A stretch of DNA of 64,000 bases from Planctomycetia bacterium. GTDB taxonomy: Bacteria > Planctomycetota > Phycisphaerae > UBA1845 > UTPLA1. Position numbers and translations under genes: made by a program. Within the stretch, counting starts at the first letter, position 1; each line of letters opens with the position of its first letter. The notes beneath the pieces were generated by a model that saw nothing but the letters and a program-made list of their open reading frames with translations, ran no database searches and was not told the origin of the DNA. The stretch lies in NCBI GenBank assembly GCA_015200345.1, contig CP054187.1:1596470-1660469 (forward strand), in the 5' to 3' direction. Below, piece after piece: positions 8,629 to 17,284 of the stretch.

Positions 8629-9210
8629 ATGTACACGACCCGTCACGCTCGCCTCGTTGCCCGGTTCGCGATCCTGTCGCTCGGCCTTGCCGTCCTGCTG
8701 ACCGGATGCGCCGCCAAATCCGTCGATTTCAGCACGATCAACCGCCCCGCGCGTGCCCCGGAGATGAGCAATTTCGATGTCTTCGTCGGCTCGTGGGACT
8801 GGACCGCCGAGATGACCAACGCCGACGACTCGCATAAGAGCTGGAGCGGCTCGGCCAAGTGGGACTGGACGCTCGATCAGCGCTGCCTGCACGGCGAGCT
8901 TTCGGCCCGCAGCGGCGACAAAGCCTTCAACGCGGCCGGCGTCTGGAGCTGGCACCCCACCTCGAAGAAATACATCTGGTGGATGTTCAACGACTGGGGT
9001 TTCCCGCAGGAAGGCACGGCCAAGTACGACGCCGACCGCAAGACCTGGACCATGTCCTACCGCAGCGTCGGCCTGGACGGTACGGCCAGCGAGGGCTACT
9101 ACAAAATGACGGTTGTCGATCCGAGCACACTGCAATGGGAACTGCACGAGTGGACGCCCATGCGCCTGGTGAAGAAGATGGAGATGAAGGGGACGTATAA
9201 GAGGAAGTAA
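8629..9210 (+). CDS. DUF1579-like lipoprotein
   Basis: A 193-residue protein with a lipoprotein signal: hydrophobic stretch then lipobox LLTGC (Cys near residue 26). The mature part resembles the DUF1579 fold, a small lipocalin-like beta-barrel, with the opening motif NFDVFVGSWDWTAEM and repeated tryptophan-rich strands (VWSWHPTSKKYIWWMFNDWG). Function is unknown for the family. The start is supported by AGGAG at 8618-8622, six bases upstream. It is monocistronic, following a terminator, and converges on the DoxX gene. Confidence 0.75.
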   Translation: MYTTRHARLVARFAILSLGLAVLLTGCAAKSVDFSTINRPARAPEMSNFDVFVGSWDWTAEMTNADDSHKSWSGSAKWDWTLDQRCLHGELSARSGDKAFNAAGVWSWHPTSKKYIWWMFNDWGFPQEGTAKYDADRKTWTMSYRSVGLDGTASEGYYKMTVVDPSTLQWELHEWTPMRLVKKMEMKGTYKRK

Positions 9211-9228
9211 GCGCGACGGGCGAGTTGA

Positions 9229-9654
9229 TTACAGCTTTCCGAGCCGCCTCGCCGTCAGCGCCCCCGGGCCGGTGAGCAGGATTCCGAGCATGACGACGGC
9301 CAGCGTCAGCGGGTACTCCATGCCGCCCTTTTGGGAATCGAACGCGCCGCCGTGCGACATGAACGCGGCGACGAGCATCGTGAACACCGTGAACGGCACA
9401 ACGGCCCGCACACCGACGCCCGCGATCAACACCAGCCCGCCGGCGAACTCCGCCAGCGCCGCGGCCCACGCGCTGACGGTTGGCAGCGGCACGTTCTTCG
9501 ATTGCAGGTAGCCGATCATGCCGTTGATGCCGTGGCCGCCGAAGACGCCGAAGAGCTTCTGCGACCCGTGAAAGGCCATGACCACGCCGACCATGCAGCG
9601 AATCAGCAACAGGCCGACGTCGGCGAGTTTGATGCGAATCGTTCCGTGAGACAT
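9229..9654 (-). CDS. DoxX family membrane protein
   Basis: A 141-residue protein with four hydrophobic helices, typical of DoxX: VGLLLIRCMVGVVMAFHGSQKLFG at the start, with the family pattern of small helix, HG..KLFG and a later GGLVLIAGVGVRAVV. DoxX proteins are integral membrane proteins linked to oxidoreductase or thiol stress complexes in some bacteria; the role here is not known. I chose the ATG at 9654 because GGGAGA lies six bases before it, whereas the ATG at 9660 abuts the same site directly. It is convergent with the DUF1579-like gene, 18 bases apart. Confidence 0.85.
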   Translation of the reverse strand: MSHGTIRIKLADVGLLLIRCMVGVVMAFHGSQKLFGVFGGHGINGMIGYLQSKNVPLPTVSAWAAALAEFAGGLVLIAGVGVRAVVPFTVFTMLVAAFMSHGGAFDSQKGGMEYPLTLAVVMLGILLTGPGALTARRLGKL

Positions 9655-9759
9655 TGTCATTCTCCCGCGATGCACCGGATCACGGCCTCCAGAGGCCGCC
9701 GCCACGCCACCCGCGTCACGCCATCCCACCCTTTGAGCAACGACCGAATACAAGACTCA

Positions 9760-9784
9760 TGTGGCACGGACTGACAGCCCGTGA
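9760..9784. repeat. Partial relative of the TGTGGCAC palindromic repeat
   Basis: TGTGGCAC (9760-9767) is followed by a small hairpin CACGG...CCGTG (9765-9769 with 9779-9783). It shares the first eight bases of the cloverleaf element at 5993 but lacks the closing GCCACA arm. It sits between the DoxX gene and the DUF4091 gene. Confidence 0.45.
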
Positions 9785-9809
9785 ATTCTGTTCGTGCGAC
9801 CAGTGCGAA

Positions 9810-12800
9810 TCACTCGCCGATTGTTGATCGCTCGGCGGGCGCAGGCGGCTCGATCCAGATCAGGTTCCCGAACGTTCGCGGATCATAGCAGTACCGCGGC
9901 GCGCGTGCCCAGTCGGAGTATTCGCCGCGAATCGGCTCGAACCGCGCCAGGTTCACGCCCCAGACCGGGCTGGTCCGCGCGGCCGGCCCCAGCGCGTCGA
10001 TGGCGATGGCGACTTCGGCCGACCAGCCATAGGCCGTCCGTGCGACGGCGTATTGCGGGGCCGCGCCGGGCCACGGGGCCGTGCGTCCCACCGGCGGGAC
10101 GATGCCGACGCCGCGTTCAAAGACCGCGCCGCCCTCGGCTTTGATGACGAGGTGAAACAGATCGTCGCTGCGCGTGGCGAGATTGGTCGGGTCGATCAGG
10201 ATTTCAACCAGATCGGCGTCGCGCGGCATGAGGTCCTCATACTCGACGACGTTGGAAAACCGCGCGGGTCGCGGCGGCCCGATCGCCGATTCGGCGCGGG
10301 GCGAGGCCGAGTGCAGACCAATATATAAATATTGATCGTCCCGACTGAAGTAGGCCACGGTCTGGCTTTCGGCGCGCGGCCGCGGCTCGACCGGCGTTGC
10401 CCCGGCTGCGCCGAAGGCCGATTCCGGCAGGTCGTCCCGCGCGCCGACCGACTTGTTGATCAGCCGAAAATCACCGGCGGCGTTCAGCTCCGCGGGCTGC
10501 CAGTCCGACAGATTGCCGTCGATCACAATCGGCCCGCCCGCCCGCGGCGCACGCACCATCGACACCGCGCAGACCGCGAACGTCCGACCCAGGAACCCCG
10601 CATCAAACACAACGGGCTGCAAGTAATGTCCGTCCAGATCGCGCGGCGGCAACACCGGAAGCCGCGCCGTCAACTGCCTCCGTACGACGCTCATTTCATG
10701 CATCGGACCGATGCGGTGCTGATCAGCGACGGCCACGGCCGAGTGCGGCAACCCCGCGAAGCGCAGCGTTCCCGTCACCGGCACGCGCAACTCGCTGCGC
10801 ACCGCGACCTCACACGTCAGCACGTACGCGCCGCCGTCGGACTCGGCGTCAAATCGAAGCCGTTGCGACTCGGGCCAGCACTCCAGACGCCGCGTCGATG
10901 CGAGGAACTTCTCCCACAACGCGTTGATGCGTCCTTTGCGCGAGCCGTCGACGCCGCCCGCGTCCGGCACGCTCTCCTCGGCCAGCGCCGCCTCCAGCTC
11001 TTCGATCAAAATCCGCTGGGCGAGATCCCACATCGCCGGGTCATCCACACGCCGCGCAAAGAGACCATCCTGAAAATTGTCGCCATAGGCATCGGTCCCC
11101 GCCGCCTTGATCAAAGACGACGCCAGCAAGCGCGCCGTCTCCCCGCGGCCGTGCCGCTCCATCAGCTTCAGATGCTGGTAATCCTGCAAACCCAGCTGCA
11201 ACTGCTTCAGGCGAACCGAGGGAATCGGCTCATTCAGTCCGAACATGCGACCGGGGTAAATCAGCCACGTATCCGAACGTTGCCGCGACTCGGTGATCGG
11301 CTCATCCAGCACGCGCGGCGGCCAGTCTGTCGCGCGGTCGATGTCCAGCGCGACGTTGCCCCGCAGGAACGCCTGCCATGGCAGGCTCCGTGCGTGCGTC
11401 ACCGGCGCTTCCACCGCGAGGCTCCCGCTGTACGGCGGGCGATCCGGCCGAAGCCACGCCTGCGACCCGCGCGCATGCAGCGTGCGCACGGTTCGCGCAT
11501 GCTCGTACCGCGCCGGCGTGCGCCAGATGCGCACAACCTCCGACAGATCGTCAAAGACATGTTCGTACCAGCCGAAGGGCGACATCGCCTGCGGCACAAG
11601 ACAGGAGGCAAACGGCGCGGTCACACCGGCTTCGCGCACAAGCCGCGCCAACCGGCGCACTTGGTCGATTTCTCTCTTTGTCGGGTTCTCCGTCGCCGGC
11701 AGATCGAAATACAGGAACGACCGTGCGAACCAGCCCCGATCCGTGAAGTGCGCTGCGGCCTGACGCGCCGTGTCCTTCAATACACCGGCATACAGGGCGG
11801 AATCCAATCCATCGAACTGCATCGGATTGGGCTGCGCGAGATCGACCGGCAGCGGCCAATACGCCGCGCCGCGCCCGTCGGCAAACGCCGCGCCGCCGAT
11901 GAGCGGACCGCAAAAATCATCGTACTGCGACCAGTCCAGTTGCACCGCGCCGCTGGAATCCTGCGCGAAACCGGGGCGAATCTCATCGGTGTACGGCGAC
12001 AGCCCGTGTTCGTGCAGCATCGCAAACGCCTGCTCGATCTGCCTTCGCACGTCATGATCGGCCAGCGCGATGCGCGGATCTGCCGGGTCGTACTCGCTCA
12101 ACGCGGCGATCAACGGTCCAAGCTGCACGCGCGCCGGAACCGGCAGCGAGTCCTCCGACGACGGATAGACATCCAGCACGCGAAGCTCGATCGGCACACG
12201 CGAGACATGCCCCGCCGCGTCGCGCAACGTCAATCCGGAGAGATACGCTCCCGGCCGCGCATCGGGCGGGACACGCACCTCGACCCACAGCGTCAGCGAC
12301 GCGCCGGGCCGAATCGTGAGCGGCTGACCGAAGTTTCTCGCATCCAGCGGAACCAGGGCATCGGGAATCTCACGCGGTTCGCGCACGCCCTGCGAACGCA
12401 AGTACCAGTTCGAATAGCGATTGATGGTGATCGGCCAATGGCGATACAGGCGAACCGACGAAGCCGGAATCGGCGCGGGCGGCGAAGCGATCGGCGCTGC
12501 CGGCTTCGTCGAGGCATCCGGTGCCGCCACTGCCGGCGCGCCGAATGCCGGAACAAAGGGCTCGGTCAGAATCTCGACCCCCACGGCGGCGGTTTCGCCC
12601 GCGGAAAGCCCCAGTGTGAACGCCGTCACTTCGCGCACGCCGCCGGCGATCTGAATGACGTTTCGATTTCGGTTGTAATAGGGGCTATCAAGCTCGGCGA
12701 TGGCCGTCGTGACCGGCGCGCCGGGCGCAGTCGCCCACAGCTGCGGCAGCGCGCTTTGCGTCGCCTTTGATGCGCAGCCGGCCAGCGACACCGCCAGCAG

Positions 12801-12890
12801 GCCGACGCCGATCCATCCCGTAATCGCCCCAGCGCGAGCGCTCGCCCGAACGCAGGAGCATGATGGATATTCGACCTGGGAATGAACCAT
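9810..12890 (-). CDS. Lipoprotein with DUF4091 glycoside-hydrolase-like domain and C-terminal CBM9-like domain
   Basis: A predicted lipoprotein of about 1026 residues. From the ATG at 12890 the hydrophobic segment ends in lipobox SLAGC (Cys near residue 39); an in-frame upstream start at 12983 is possible but places the signal too far inside. The middle contains a TIM-barrel-like region ending in a DUF4091 signature (LPWQAFLRGNVALDIDRATDW, then YPGRMFGLNEPIPSVRLKQL and LGLQDYQHLKLMER). The C-terminal part has IVIDGNLSDWQPAEL and later EILIDPTNLATR, typical of CBM9-like carbohydrate-binding domains. It is probably a surface or periplasmic enzyme acting on glycans; the substrate is unknown. It is divergent from the ferredoxin-TPR gene. 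Confidence 0.75.
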   Translation of the reverse strand: MVHSQVEYPSCSCVRASARAGAITGWIGVGLLAVSLAGCASKATQSALPQLWATAPGAPVTTAIAELDSPYYNRNRNVIQIAGGVREVTAFTLGLSAGETAAVGVEILTEPFVPAFGAPAVAAPDASTKPAAPIASPPAPIPASSVRLYRHWPITINRYSNWYLRSQGVREPREIPDALVPLDARNFGQPLTIRPGASLTLWVEVRVPPDARPGAYLSGLTLRDAAGHVSRVPIELRVLDVYPSSEDSLPVPARVQLGPLIAALSEYDPADPRIALADHDVRRQIEQAFAMLHEHGLSPYTDEIRPGFAQDSSGAVQLDWSQYDDFCGPLIGGAAFADGRGAAYWPLPVDLAQPNPMQFDGLDSALYAGVLKDTARQAAAHFTDRGWFARSFLYFDLPATENPTKREIDQVRRLARLVREAGVTAPFASCLVPQAMSPFGWYEHVFDDLSEVVRIWRTPARYEHARTVRTLHARGSQAWLRPDRPPYSGSLAVEAPVTHARSLPWQAFLRGNVALDIDRATDWPPRVLDEPITESRQRSDTWLIYPGRMFGLNEPIPSVRLKQLQLGLQDYQHLKLMERHGRGETARLLASSLIKAAGTDAYGDNFQDGLFARRVDDPAMWDLAQRILIEELEAALAEESVPDAGGVDGSRKGRINALWEKFLASTRRLECWPESQRLRFDAESDGGAYVLTCEVAVRSELRVPVTGTLRFAGLPHSAVAVADQHRIGPMHEMSVVRRQLTARLPVLPPRDLDGHYLQPVVFDAGFLGRTFAVCAVSMVRAPRAGGPIVIDGNLSDWQPAELNAAGDFRLINKSVGARDDLPESAFGAAGATPVEPRPRAESQTVAYFSRDDQYLYIGLHSASPRAESAIGPPRPARFSNVVEYEDLMPRDADLVEILIDPTNLATRSDDLFHLVIKAEGGAVFERGVGIVPPVGRTAPWPGAAPQYAVARTAYGWSAEVAIAIDALGPAARTSPVWGVNLARFEPIRGEYSDWARAPRYCYDPRTFGNLIWIEPPAPAERSTIGE

Positions 12891-13112
12891 GTATGGATTG
12901 AATCGGTTGATCGATCCGCCGACCTGTGCCCGGCCTTTACGGCCGCTATGGGATAGCCAGCTGGCGCGGGGGATTCGAACCATCTCGGCGGCCTATCATT
13001 TATGGTATTCTCCCCCACTGCAACATCGAGCGGAGAAATCGTCCATGCAGCCCATGGCGGCTGCGTCCGATAGTTGATCCGCAGCCATCACCGATGTAAT
13101 CGAGATTCCGGC

Positions 13113-15398
13113 ATGTCGTCCACCGATTTCAAACCCGCCAAAGACGCCAAGCCCAGGAACCGCGAGCGTTGTCGGCCGCAGCCGACTGGCGACGTGAGTC
13201 TCCCGGTCGTGGTGGACTCCAGCGCGCCGAACGGCCCCGCCGGCATGCGCGCGTCGCGGATGGGCAAATGGCGCGCGGCGTCTCTGATCACCGTTCACGT
13301 GCTGATGATCGCCCATGTGATGCACTGGCTCTGGAGCGGCACGACGGTGTCGCCCATCGAACCATCGGAAGCGAAGGACCTCGCGCTGTCGGGCGTTGTC
13401 AACGCCGGTTTCATCTTCTTCGCGCTGGCGATCGCCTCAACACTTCTGTTCGGCCGCTATTTCTGCGGCTGGGGGTGCCACCTTGTCGCATATCAGGATT
13501 TCACGCTCTGGGTGCTGAAGAAACTGCACCTGCGCCCGCGCGAGTTCAAATCGCGCCTGCTGATTTTTGTCCCGCTGCTCGCAGCGTTTTACATGTTTGT
13601 CTGGCCGGCCGTGTATCGGTTCGTGCTGCGCATCGAGCCGCCGCCGCTCACGATGCACCTGACGACCAGCGGATTCTGGGACACGTTCCCCAGCTACGGC
13701 GTGGCGATTCTCACCGTCCTCGTCTGTGGCGTGGCGATCATTTACTTCCTCGGCCCCAAAGGGTTCTGCACCTACGCCTGCCCCTATGGCGGTTTCTTCG
13801 GACCCGTCGACAAGCTCGCCGTCGGTCGCATTCGCGTCACCGACGCCTGCAACGCCTGCGGCCACTGCACCGCGACTTGCACCTCCAACGTCGATGTCGC
13901 GCAGGAAGTCAAACTCTACAAGATGGTCGTCAGCCCCGGTTGCATGAAATGCATGGACTGCGTCAGCGTCTGCCCGACGAATGCCCTGTACTTCGGATTT
14001 GGCTCGCCGGCCCTCGGGGCCAAGCCGATCGGCGACCCCAAGCCGCGCCAGTACGACCTCTCGTTGATCGAGGAGCTGGCGGCCGGCGTCGTGTTTGTCG
14101 GCGCGTTTCTCGCGTTTCGCTCACTGTATGGCAAGATCCCGTTTCTGTTGTCGCTCGGCATCGCCGGAATTGTCGCATTCCTGACGCTCAAGGCCGCAGC
14201 GCTTCTCTATCGCCCCGATGTAACGCTCCAGAAAACCCGTCTGAAACTGGACGGTCGCTTGAGGCCGGGCGGCGTCCTGTTCGCACTGCTCGTCGCCGTC
14301 CTGCTCGCCTTCACCGTGCACAGTGGGATCTGGCGTTATCACGATTACCTTGGCAATCAGGCGTATGCCCTGCTCCCCGGCGAGGACCTCGGCTGGCAGC
14401 ACCAGGCGGATTATGCCACGAGATTGTCACTCGAACAGCGGCACAGCGCGCAGATGGCGATTCGCCACTTGTCCCGCGCGCGTGAACTCGCCCTGATGCG
14501 CGTGCCGGAGAACGACCTCGCGCTGTCTTGGGCTTTGCTCATGGACGGACAGGCGGAGGCGGCGCGGCAATTGGTGGCCGACGTCATCCATCATCGCCCG
14601 GACGACGCACTGCTGCACCTGAAGCAGGCGACGTACGAGGTCTTCTCCGGTCGAACGAACGAGGCCCGCGCAGCCTTCCGCCGGGCCATGGATCGTTGCG
14701 CCACAGGCGACAATGACAGCGATGCCGCGGCCCCGCCCTCCCCCGCGGCCGGCCTGGTTTATGCAGACTACGGTCTTTTTCTCGCCGCCTCCGGCGACGC
14801 CCTCGGCGCGCGCCAGGCCCTGATCACCGCCACGCAGCGCGATCCGCGCTCCTCGGCGATCTGGGGCGCGCTGGGCAGTTTTGAGCTTTCCGCCGGACGC
14901 ATCAACGACGCGCGCTCCGCCCTGATCCGCGCCGTCACGCTCGCGCCGCACAACCACGAAGCGTCCCGCCTATTGCAGCATCTGGCGAAGCTGCCGCAGG
15001 ACTTCGCCGGGGCCTTGCCGCACTACGACGCCGCGCTTGCCGAGCGACCGGGCGCGTTTGCCCTGCGATACAACCGCGCCTACGCCCTGACGGAGCTGGG
15101 CCGCGTGGAGGAGGCCGTTCAGGCGTATCAGCAGGTAGTCCGCGATTGGCCAGACGCCGCCGCCGCACACGCCGATCTGGGCGCGCTGTGCGTCATGCGC
15201 GGCGATCTGCCCGGAGCCGTGCACGAATACGAAACGGCCGTGCGGCTGCTGCCGGACGATGCCGAAGCCGTCCTGCGGCTGGGGTTCCTGTACGAACAAT
15301 CCGGCCGGCGAGACGATGCGCGTCGGCAGTACCAGCGCGTGCTGACGATCGGCAACGCGCAACAGAAGCAAATGGCGCAAGCGGTCCTCAATCGGTGA
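13113..15398 (+). CDS. NapH/CcoG-like polyferredoxin membrane protein fused to C-terminal TPR domain
   Basis: A 761-residue fusion. The N-terminal 350 residues have four to five transmembrane helices with the conserved GRYFCGWGCH and GPKGFCTYACPYGG motifs, followed by two 4Fe-4S clusters (CNACGHCTATC and CMKCMDCVSVCP). This is the NapH/CcoG/RdxA layout of membrane polyferredoxins that pass electrons in nitrate reduction or cytochrome oxidase maturation. Two more helices follow (about 335-435). Residues about 470-760 are a run of TPR units (for example FALRYNRAYALTELGRVEEA and AAAHADLGALCVMRGDLPGA). The ATG at 13113 is preferred over a TTG at 13074. The fusion suggests the electron carrier is tethered to a protein partner through the TPRs. 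The 3' end overlaps the convergent Memo gene by 11 bases. Confidence 0.85.
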   Translation: MSSTDFKPAKDAKPRNRERCRPQPTGDVSLPVVVDSSAPNGPAGMRASRMGKWRAASLITVHVLMIAHVMHWLWSGTTVSPIEPSEAKDLALSGVVNAGFIFFALAIASTLLFGRYFCGWGCHLVAYQDFTLWVLKKLHLRPREFKSRLLIFVPLLAAFYMFVWPAVYRFVLRIEPPPLTMHLTTSGFWDTFPSYGVAILTVLVCGVAIIYFLGPKGFCTYACPYGGFFGPVDKLAVGRIRVTDACNACGHCTATCTSNVDVAQEVKLYKMVVSPGCMKCMDCVSVCPTNALYFGFGSPALGAKPIGDPKPRQYDLSLIEELAAGVVFVGAFLAFRSLYGKIPFLLSLGIAGIVAFLTLKAAALLYRPDVTLQKTRLKLDGRLRPGGVLFALLVAVLLAFTVHSGIWRYHDYLGNQAYALLPGEDLGWQHQADYATRLSLEQRHSAQMAIRHLSRARELALMRVPENDLALSWALLMDGQAEAARQLVADVIHHRPDDALLHLKQATYEVFSGRTNEARAAFRRAMDRCATGDNDSDAAAPPSPAAGLVYADYGLFLAASGDALGARQALITATQRDPRSSAIWGALGSFELSAGRINDARSALIRAVTLAPHNHEASRLLQHLAKLPQDFAGALPHYDAALAERPGAFALRYNRAYALTELGRVEEAVQAYQQVVRDWPDAAAAHADLGALCVMRGDLPGAVHEYETAVRLLPDDAEAVLRLGFLYEQSGRRDDARRQYQRVLTIGNAQQKQMAQAVLNR

Positions 15399-16383
15399 AA
15401 ATCAGCCCGGCGTATCCCACGGCGTCGCGCGGTCGCTCCGGACGAATCGCGGACAGCACCTCGTGACTGGTCGTGTGTTCGAGCAGGTCGGCCCGCGTCG
15501 CGCCGCAGGCCCGGCACGCGGCGATCGTCGCGGCAATCGCCCCCGCTCCGCACGCGTTCTGATTCGCGCGTGCCTCGGCCACGGCGGATTCGGCGCGCAG
15601 CGCGAGCATCAGATCGATCATGCGGCGATCGTTCACGTCCTTCGCCCAGCGCAGGCCGTCGTCGCCGAGGCCGCGCGGCATGAACCCGTAGCTCGGACCG
15701 TAGTGCGTGAGGTCGGTCGATGCCAGAAATGCGACATTCGCCCCGCCGGCGCGGCACATCTCCCCCACGGCCGCGCCCAGTTCCACGGCTCCCTCCGCGG
15801 GCGGCGTCATGATCGGCAGGATGCGGGCATCGGGAAGCAGATGCTGAATGAACGGCACTTCGACTTCAATACTGTGTTCATCGCGGTGTGCCTGCGGCGC
15901 GGCATCGAGCAGACGAGTCTGCGTGATGAGCGCGTCGCTCAAGGCATCGTCCACCGTGGCAAGCCCCAGCGGGGTGCGCCACGCCCCGCTCGGATAGATC
16001 GACGGACGCGGACCATGCGGCACGTGAATCGCACCGAAGATCACGATCGTGAGCGGTTGCGCCTTGATTGACCCCGGCTCTGGCGCGCGACGCTGCGCGA
16101 TGTGCAGAATGACCCGGGCCGCCACCGCACCGCTGCACACCCAGCCGGCATGAGGCACCACGCCGCCGAGGATGCGGCCGACGCGCCCGGCGGACGCATC
16201 GGGGGTTAGGACGCGACGAGTCGGATCCCGTCGTGCTTCGCCACCGAGTGTGCCCTGTACCGTTGCATCGTCGCGCAGGACAGGATCGCTTGCGCGCCGC
16301 ACGCATTGTTCAACGGATTTCAGACAGCCCGGTGCCTCATCGGGATAAAACATCCCTGCGACGGCAGGCTCACGGATCAACAT
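15388..16383 (-). CDS. amrB: Memo-family protein (AmmeMemoRadiSam system protein B)
   Basis: A 331-residue member of the Memo/LigB-like family. Diagnostic stretches are REPAVAGMFYP at the start, GGVVPHAGWVCSGAVAARV, EHSIEVEVPFIQHLLPDARI and STDLTHYG. The histidines in PHAGW, EHSIE and DLTHYG are the family's likely metal ligands. AmmeMemoRadiSam loci usually place it beside an AMMECR1 protein and a radical SAM protein, but neither is visible next to it here. The chosen ATG (16383) removes a 14-residue extension and starts at the conserved MLIREPAVAG. Confidence 0.85.
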   Translation of the reverse strand: MLIREPAVAGMFYPDEAPGCLKSVEQCVRRASDPVLRDDATVQGTLGGEARRDPTRRVLTPDASAGRVGRILGGVVPHAGWVCSGAVAARVILHIAQRRAPEPGSIKAQPLTIVIFGAIHVPHGPRPSIYPSGAWRTPLGLATVDDALSDALITQTRLLDAAPQAHRDEHSIEVEVPFIQHLLPDARILPIMTPPAEGAVELGAAVGEMCRAGGANVAFLASTDLTHYGPSYGFMPRGLGDDGLRWAKDVNDRRMIDLMLALRAESAVAEARANQNACGAGAIAATIAACRACGATRADLLEHTTSHEVLSAIRPERPRDAVGYAGLIFTD

Positions 16384-16500
16384 GGCACGAAAGTATAGCG
16401 CATCGCGGCGCCAGGCGATGCCCATCCGACGAGTGAAAACTGATCCCTCCGTGCCTCCGTGCTCCTGTTTCGACTGTTTGACTTTTCGGCGCTACCCGCC

Positions 16501-16935
16501 CTACACGCCGCCGTGCATGTACTCGTGCAAATAGCGAATCGTCTCTTCGGAGTCCTTCAACTCCCGCGCGAGGATGTCGCCGGCCGAGATGATCCCGACG
16601 AGCTTGCCGCCCTCAATCACCGGCAGGTGGCGGAGCTTGTGCCGCGTCATGATCGTGCGACAGGCCTCCAGCGACGTGTGCGGCACGACGAAAGCGACTT
16701 TCTCCGTCATCACGTCGCGAATCGGCGTGTCGGCCGCGTCGCGCCCCTCGAATACGACGCGGTTCATCACGTCGCGCTCGGTGAAGATGCCGGCGATTTC
16801 GTCTCCGTTCATCACGACGACCGCTCCAATCCGGCGGTCGTGCATGACCTGCACCGCGTCCAGCGCCGTGGCGTCGAGCGGAACCGTGGCGACGTTGCGA
16901 CCCTTACCGGCGAGCACATCTCGAACAAGCGACAT
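16501..16935 (-). CDS. CBS-domain pair protein
   Basis: A 144-residue stand-alone pair of CBS domains (about 5-65 and 70-135). It shows the usual repeats, VMHDRRIGAVVVMNGDEIAGIFTERD in the first and LRHLPVIEGGKLVGIISAGD in the second. Such modules bind adenosine nucleotides and act as energy sensors or regulators. GGAGT lies a few bases upstream of the ATG. It is the next gene downstream of the histidine kinase on the same strand, but about 350 bases separate them, so co-transcription is uncertain. Confidence 0.9.
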   Translation of the reverse strand: MSLVRDVLAGKGRNVATVPLDATALDAVQVMHDRRIGAVVVMNGDEIAGIFTERDVMNRVVFEGRDAADTPIRDVMTEKVAFVVPHTSLEACRTIMTRHKLRHLPVIEGGKLVGIISAGDILARELKDSEETIRYLHEYMHGGV

Positions 16936-17284
16936 GGCGCGACTCCTTCAATAGTCAAACGGGTCCGAGCGGACCACCTTCAGGAACAGCCGCGATGAAT
17001 TGACCTGATGGAATTATACCGCCCCGCCGTGAAACGCCAGAAAAAAAATGCTCCTGGTCGAGGGAAAAACCCACGGCACCTCCCCATCCACCAGGCAATC
17101 GTACCCTGCCCGAGTCCTCTTACATTGTGCCGTTTTTCACAGGTGGCGAATCAGCCCGATCTGGCAGCCAAGCTCGTGGGAGCCGTAAGACAATTTTCAC
17201 ATTAATCGGTCGTCCGGGGGAACAGTGCCGTGGCGGGCGGCGCCCACCCTGCGGCTAAAAAAAGCTTCCGGCGCATGGCTTGAA
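16936..17284. other. Intergenic region of about 350 bp without a gene
   Basis: No reading frame here looks coding. Downstream of the histidine kinase stop (reading the minus strand) there is a weak AAGC...GCTT hairpin followed by seven T (17257-17280), which might terminate that gene, but the stem is only four base pairs. An A-rich run lies at 17041-17048. Confidence 0.5.

Noticed and set aside
10332-12770. Very long plus-strand open frame opposite the DUF4091 lipoprotein gene
   Set aside because: It is rich in Arg, His and Gln with no domain-like pattern, and is the expected antisense shadow of a high-GC gene; the minus strand has the lipobox and recognisable domains.
12968-12982. GGGGGATTCGAACC, the reverse complement of a tRNA T-loop (GGTTCGAATCC)
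   Set aside because: The sequence 5' of the loop (GATGG) does not pair with CCCCC, and no acceptor, D or anticodon arm can be built around it.
17255-17284. Terminator for the histidine kinase (AAGC...GCTT then seven T)
   Set aside because: The stem is only four base pairs with an unpaired interior, so I do not list it as a terminator.
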